Origin: Terfezia claveryi
Taxonomy: Eukaryota; Ascomycota; Pezizomycetes; Pezizales; Pezizaceae
Assembly: GCA_015179025.1 (NCBI GenBank)
Contig: WHUX01000123.1
Span: 98,670 to 162,669 of the forward strand
Reading direction: 5' to 3'
DNA length: 64,000 nucleotides
A program made the position numbers and the translations under genes. The notes under the pieces are model-generated. The model did not search any database. It had not been told where the DNA came from and saw nothing but the letters and a program-made list of their open reading frames with translations. This document shows, one piece after another, positions 58,515 through 64,000 of the stretch (within the stretch, counting starts at the first letter, position 1; the number at the start of each line of letters is the position of its first letter).

Positions 58515-60417
58515 AAGATAATACCGCGTGCAGTTGGGAGTGGATGCAACTGAGAATGAGGATGTTGAGAAGACAGGAAAACGGGAGTTCTCAAAAAATA
58601 CATAGACAGCAATACCGGGGTTTTTCCTTATTTCAAGTTATTGTTCCAGAACCTCATTTGTGCTTTTTTTGACCTCTCTAGCTTATCCCTATCCTCCACC
58701 TCCTCTCCACTCACAATCTTCAAATACGATCACAAATGGTGGCGAAATAGCTTCAACCCCGGCGTTTGCTTTTCTGTTTTATCATGTTTTTATTTCCGGT
58801 ATCTTCTCATTCTATGTACTTATATAACTTACCACTTAGTACTATTACTTCAGAAGCGCTTTACAAATGGTTCCGAGACTACGCAAAAACTATCACAAGT
58901 CTCGATCTAGTCTAATAACCGTGGAGACCCACTCACTGAATCTCTTCAAAATTTATATCTTATAAAACTTCAACGATTGGTTGTGAGATCTACAAAATTG
59001 CATTCTAAAATAGTACCTACATAGGTGCCAACCAGACTACCTACATAGTGGCCTTTTGAACTTTGAAAATCGGACCAACCAGGCTAAGTTAAACCGTACG
59101 TACCGCTGAAGGGGGAAACATATCAACATTATCACCATTTCGCTCCTCATAACCTCGCATTCTTACACAAACGTGGATGGTTTAGCTATCACGAACCGCT
59201 ACAACAAGATCTCTCCACTTACGTATACTCTAGTGCCCAGAACGATATCGCTATTTACTACGCTGGCTGTAGTCCTCTCCTCTATATCAGGCAAATTTAG
59301 CGAATGAGAACAAGCAGGGGTGCAGGGAGAAACTACTTAAGCAACTCTCAGAGGATAGGATTAAATCATATATTGCTTTATATTACTCTGAATTTAGTTT
59401 TTGGAAGGTGTAGCATACATTATAAGCCGAGATAGAGACAATAGAAAGGTATTGGTATAAATACCAGCCCCAGCTCATGCGTAGAGTAAACAAGAGAAAA
59501 TGCTAGGGATAGTACTAAGTAGTACTGTTCAATGCTTGTGCACTGGGACAAGATCACCTTTTATAAACATTAACGCTCTTCCTTGAAATAAAAAGGATGG
59601 CAATTGTAAATCGATAATGCGAGGTAGGGCAAACAATGAGGCAAACTTCCAAACCCGTTCAATATAAAACTAGCTCTTTCGGTACATATGGTAGACAAAA
59701 AAAAAAAAAAAAAAAAGAAACCGGCGTGAAATCACTGTCCCACATAACTTTACACCTTCACCTAAAAAGTCGGATATATTGGGTTATGGGGAGAAAAGGG
59801 AGAAAACCCCGAAAACTCGGAAAATTCTACTTTAAAATGGATGGAAATTCCGTTGAGTTGCCTCACCCCCCAAAAATCCACCCAACATATCTCTGATCGT
59901 CTGAACCACCCTGATTATTCGCAGCCAGAGGGTTACCGTGACGTGATAAAATAGATGATCTCCTGTAGATTTGCTACCAACCCACGCCAGCTAGGCATGT
60001 CTTCCATAAATTCGAGCATGAGTTTCAGAAAAATAATCGATCTCGTGGGCACAGAAAACAATGCCCTGCCTTGATGCAAGTCTAAGTGAGTAGTGACAAA
60101 ACATGAAAAGAAAAAAAGCAAATAAAGCAAAAGAAACAATGTATCTTGATCGGAGATGATAATACCAGGGAACATTTCCTGATGCTGCTCGCATGCTATA
60201 ACGTTACAAGTTCCGTGCCCATACCACTTTCAACCACATTCGTATCGCCCAATTCTTACAGAAGTTGATGATCGAGAGATCCCATGTTATGTAAATAGCT
60301 CCATAACCAGCGCACATACGCTCTTAATCAACTCAAACAAGCTCGTTTTAGTCATTAAGTACCCCTCCTTTAGGATAACCCGCATACGCGGTTTATTCCT
60401 AGGCTAAGAAAAATTCC
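58515..60417. other. Gene-poor AT-rich stretch with a decayed coding relic
   Basis: No intact gene. It contains an A run at about 59698-59715 and, at about 59301-59505, a protein-like frame interrupted by TAG/TAA stops that look like C-to-T changes of CAG/CAA. No RNA gene seen. Confidence 0.5.
59301..59505 (+). pseudogene. Short decayed coding relic, possibly RIP-mutated
   Basis: Reading in one frame gives a plausible protein segment (KLLKQLSEDRIKSYIALYYS, FSFWKV, IETIERYWYKYQPQLMRRVN). It is interrupted by TAG, TAA and a final TAG, each convertible from a Gln codon by one C-to-T change. The parent element is not identified. Confidence 0.35.
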
Positions 60418-62034
60418 TCATATTCTATGGGTGGTTTGGATCTCTACTCCAGAAGCCTGGTTAGCCACGAGATGCTATTACTATCTGAGGCCACAGAGGG
60501 TATTACTCACGTATAGTTCTTCTCGCATTATCAAGCCAAGTCGGGCTCTTTCAAGCCCGAATTCGTCATCTGGTGGCGGAATATCTTCCGTCCAGAATGT
60601 GAGCTTGAATTCTGGGTGCGGTTTGGATTTCGATAAGTTCTCCAGCTCATGGTTCTGAAGAGTAACTATTTTGAAAGGTTGGCTGGGGTTAAAAGTCCCT
60701 GGCCCGGCAGACTGCTTCTCTTGTTCGAGCTTAACCAGACACGCACTATCAGGTTTCAAGGTATAGCGACTTGCTTTGGCGTAACGTTGGGATCGGTAGC
60801 GAACATCAAGAATCGATAGGACGCATTCGCGATCTGGCCCGGGGCCTTATGACAAATGAGGTAGAAGTTGTTGCCGCCAGGCCCATACTTATACGTTGGA
60901 GAGCACTTTGCGGGGATTATGTCAAAGCATGTCAATTCGGGGTCCCTAGTTGGGCCTGACCATGAGTAGCAAAGCAACTCCACACCGACTTTCTTTTTGG
61001 TCTGAATACCACATTGAATGAGTAATAGGTCCCCGAGGGGTGAGGGAGTTTTGCCTTGATGGACGCTGATAACTTTATCAAGGAGTCCAGTGTCTGCACC
61101 GGCCCACCTAAAAATATTTCGTAGAGTTTCAAGACCTAATCGAGCTCCTCTATTACCTTCGCCAGCCTTTTCCTCATGCTTATTACTGTGGATTTCCTTA
61201 GCTAAAGTTCTTTCCAAAATCTTAAGGACGTATAACTACTCACTGTATTCCAACTGCAATGTCATCACCCAGAAATTTCACCCAAACTGGGCCGCCACTC
61301 ATGCCCAGATCTGTATTCGCGTGATAACACAATTGACGCTCGCCATGCTTCCCGAAGCCCGCAGGCACAAAGCTAGACTTGGGATGATCTGTCGGTACGT
61401 CCTGCTTATTTCCTGGGTAGCCTCCAACCTGGCCGGCTAGCATCGTTCCTGGTTCCGATGTACTTAGGTCCATTGCTGCCAGAATGATGTTGTAACCAAA
61501 AGCCTTTCTGGGCGTTTGGACACCACCAACAATCGGGCGGTCTAGCAAAATCACTCCATAGTCGTCCGCCGAATCCGCCGTTTGACTGGGTTGCTTCTTA
61601 TATTTTGTGCATATATGATAGCGGACAGGTGTGACAGTCTCGGTCAGAATGTTACCTTCCTCGTTCGTAATCTGAACATCAATTCTCGACGTTAGCTCAG
61701 GTTGGCTTTGTGCATCTTTTGCCGGCCTGATCAAGTGATGTCCGGCCGTAACAATAACGTCTTGTGCTGCACCAGGGACGTTGAGAAAGAATCCCGTTCC
61801 ATAGCCGATCTGTAACTGCCCATTGGTAATGATGTTAAGGTCTAGTCGAACTATCACCTCGCTCCAATTGCCTGTGTCTGGAGATTGACTGCTATCACCG
61901 TGTACAGGCTTAGCAGCATCTGCACTCTTCTTCCATGGCCATATTCTGCTGGCTGCACCAACAAATTGGTTGGAAGTAGAAGAAATCCACCCGACCATCG
62001 TGACGGTGTCAGGTTGGGAAGTTAGTACACTCAA
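60418..62034 (-). CDS. Trypsin-like (S1/V8-type) serine protease with unrecognised C-terminal half
   Basis: Predicted about 501-aa protein. Exons 62034-61244, 61185-60511 and 60456-60418. The protease domain (about 60-275) has IGYGTGFFLNVPG, catalytic His in VTAGHHLI (H99), Asp in SADDYGVILLDRP (D158), and Ser in TDLGMSGGPVW (S246), followed by GIH. No signal peptide is evident. The C-terminal about 220 residues look like a beta-rich globular domain that I cannot assign (GDLLLIQCGIQ, ELTCFDIIPAKCSPTYKYGP, FKLTFWTEDIPPPDDEFGLE). Its frame slips once at 60778-60779 (two Gs on the plus strand; one more would restore continuity). With that base the three exons sum to a whole frame, which suggests a sequence error. 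The ending ASGVEIQTTHRI after the last intron is tentative. Confidence 0.7.
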
Positions 62035-63395
62035 CTATATCTTCTATCGCCTTTGAATATATTATATTGTATGAGAATCTCCTGGTTCACTACGTTGTGG
62101 CCTGAGCTACCTACTATCCAGCCGGGGTGTGCTTCCTGATCGCTGAACTGTCTACCTACTAGTATGATATCCAATAGGTGAACGCAGCTCCGTTTAGAAA
62201 AACCAAAAAGGTTTCGTACATGCAAGGTATCGATTGATGATTACTCGAGTATGCGAAGTCATGCGGGGTATTCTGAACCAGGCTGCGTGAACAACGCGAA
62301 GAGTGATTGATGCACTGAAAAAAAGCAACGACGAGTCTAGGTACAATGACACAAAGGGCAAACTCATGGACTGTTGGATACGTTAGGTCGTTCGGTGTCA
62401 TTTTGTGGTTGTTCCAGAAATACTTTGACAGGTATGTCAATTCAAGCATATTACAGCCTCGTGCACTGTTGGCTGGTTTTTGTTTTTTCCGTCGGCCAAG
62501 GGCACTTAACGATAATACTGCAGATCGGCTATCAATATATTGCAAAGAGCAGGACATCATTCTTATACTATTTGAGCAGCTACTTACACCTCTGATGTAA
62601 ATGTGCCTGCCTCTACCGAATTCAGAATAAGTAACGTTGTATTTTATTATCCTGTTTCGTATTCCCAGATTCAATCATACCTACGGATACTCCACTTGAA
62701 ATAGTAGTGCAGGTTGCTATGACAACAACTGGAGATATTGTGGGGAATACGCCGTCCACTCAGGGCAGCTGTTCGGTGGAATTCGTTCTGCCAACGTAGT
62801 TAAACTCAGAAATATAATGAAAATACTAAACGTAGTATAGTAATAGTTTCTGGTTGTTCTTCTATAGATTTGGACACAAACAACAGTAGATCTAATGTAC
62901 ACCTGGATTACGAATACGTAGAATCAGATATATTCAATTGATTGTTGCTGGCGATCCCTTTCTCTGTAGCGAGTTAACCAATGTATGTCCCAAATCCAAC
63001 ATTCCTCCTTTATATATATCGGCATACATATCATTCAATTTCAACACCACGTTTGCATGTCTTTGGAATCAGCATGTCTTCGGAATCAGAAGCCTTCATA
63101 GGTGGAAACATGCCGCCAGTTATGCCGACCTGATGAGTAATGAATGGCTCCCTAGGCACTGATTATTGAGAAGATGAAAACTGCGCTTAGATTCTTCATC
63201 CTCTGGATGCTGGCTTTTACCCATCTCCGTATTGCCTTTCCACTTTCTTCCAATCTATTTCTGCAACACGCCAGCCTGGTTGTGAAGTGTTTCAAAACTC
63301 GTACTCCATACTCCTCTGTGTACCAATTATTTTGAGCGAATACTTGGAGGTGCTTTCGCACAAAATTGCGCTGAGCGGATCCTCCTTTGCCAAGT
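62035..63395. other. Divergent intergenic region
   Basis: 1.36 kb between the protease (minus) and the ankyrin gene (plus); both promoters are expected here. Short frames on both strands (up to 171 codons) have no recognisable motif. Confidence 0.5.
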
Positions 63396-64000
63396 ATGGA
63401 AGATATCTTCAAAGCAGCTCGCGAAGGGTCCCTCAACGAGAGGCAATACGAACCTATAAGCTTTCTGGGGCAGGGGATCTTAACGCGAAAGACAGTACAG
63501 GGCTCACGTTGTTGTGCTCGGCAGTCATAGGCGGACACCCGGGAATTGTTCAACGGTTATTGAATAATGGGCCCAGGTTGATGAACCCTCAGCCCACAAT
63601 TGCACTGCATTGTGGTTTGCGACACGGCTCCTCGACAAGGAATGCGGTTACAAGATCACAAGAGAGTTGGTGAAGCGTGGGGCGAAAGTTGACATGTACT
63701 CTGATCCTACTATGTTAGGCACGACACCATTGATGAATTCGTTGCGGGCAGGTCAAGGATTGAGACCTGGAACGATAAGTTTACTACTTAGCAGTGCATA
63801 TAACGCCAAAACTGCATTCCGAGTAAACAAAAATCCGCTGAGGCAGATGTCAAATTTCTCGGTAACAAGGAATACCGTGACGCTCTAGCCAAGCAGGGCA
63901 ACTTATGGCTCAAAAACAGTCAAAATCTTATTTTGTTTCCGCAATCAACAATTTGCTGGGCTTTCTGGTGAAAGTCGTGAACAGGTTCACCAATAATGTC
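63396..64000 (+). CDS. Ankyrin-repeat protein, partial, with several apparent frame slips
   Basis: Coding sequence starts MEDIFKAAREGSLNE and runs off the window. Ankyrin-like units follow: GDLNAKDSTGLTLLCSAVIG with GHPGIVQRLLNNG, then VDEPSAHNCTALWFATRLL with ITRELVKRGAKVDMY, then TPLMNSLRAGQ with GTISLLLSS. Reading through needs frame changes at 63442-63443 (GG), 63569-63571 (GGG), 63829-63833 (AAAAA) and about 63922-63925 (AAAA), each fixed by one extra base of the same kind. After the repeats, KFLGNKEYRDALAKQGNLW and NNLLGFLVKVVNRF show no family I know. The systematic pattern argues for sequence error, though a decaying gene is possible. Function unknown beyond a protein-binding scaffold. 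Confidence 0.6.

Overview
The window is nuclear DNA of a filamentous ascomycete (Pezizomycotina). Genes are split by short GT-AG introns, mostly 42-100 nt. The gene set is typically fungal: GH72 glucanosyltransferase, KRE2/MNT1-type mannosyltransferase, PAT1, PPS1 and a C-like GPCR family. A leotiomycete is my best guess from the flavour of the predicted proteins, but that is inference only. Exon structures below were derived by hand from splice signals, reading phase and protein-family continuity.

Layout. 1-2.9 kb: no gene seen, low complexity. 2.9-6.9 kb: proteasome regulator PI31 and a Ulp1/SENP SUMO protease, in tandem on the minus strand. 8.8-10.1 kb: arrestin-like protein. 11.3-13.8 kb: a structurally complete PIF/Harbinger DNA transposon (32-bp terminal inverted repeats, Myb/SANT-like ORF, DDE transposase). 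14.2-16.2 kb: GPI-anchored GH72 enzyme. 16.7-19.2 kb: PAT1. 21.8-23.3 kb: GT15 mannosyltransferase. 23.7-28.1 kb: mitochondrial ribosomal protein S12, divergent from a CLC chloride/proton exchanger. 28.4-31.4 kb: HAD phosphatase, divergent from SHE9/MDM33. 31.7-32.7 kb: Rieske protein. 34.9-36.3 kb: PP2A catalytic subunit. 37.6-39.9 kb: PPS1. 42.0-43.1 kb: seven-helix C-like GPCR family protein. 43.9-51.7 kb: a 7.8-kb Ty3/gypsy LTR retrotransposon. 52.0-54.0 kb: MFS transporter just behind the 3' LTR. 55.0-57.3 kb: chromodomain/AT-hook gene with a disrupted frame. 57.7-58.5 kb: PAM17. 60.4-62.0 kb: trypsin-like protease with an unrecognised C-terminal half. 63.4 kb to the edge: ankyrin-repeat gene.

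The host genes are a normal housekeeping mix with no sign of a biosynthetic cluster. S12, SHE9/MDM33, the Rieske protein and PAM17 are all mitochondrial, but they are not arranged as a unit. PP2A and PPS1 are neighbouring phosphatases on the same strand.

Three observations stand out. (1) The retrotransposon gag/pol junction carries a slippery heptamer G-GGA-AAA, a 4-nt spacer and a two-segment hairpin that contains the gag stop, which is a textbook -1 frameshift signal. Its leader also holds a tandem array of hairpin-forming 49-bp repeats. (2) From about 50.4 kb rightwards, nearly every conserved frame I could follow (integrase, chromodomain protein, PAM17, protease, ankyrin protein) is broken by single-base length changes in homopolymer runs, whereas the left 50 kb reads cleanly. 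This looks more like sequence error than gene death. (3) A relic around 59.3-59.5 kb shows stops of the type produced by repeat-induced point mutation (RIP).
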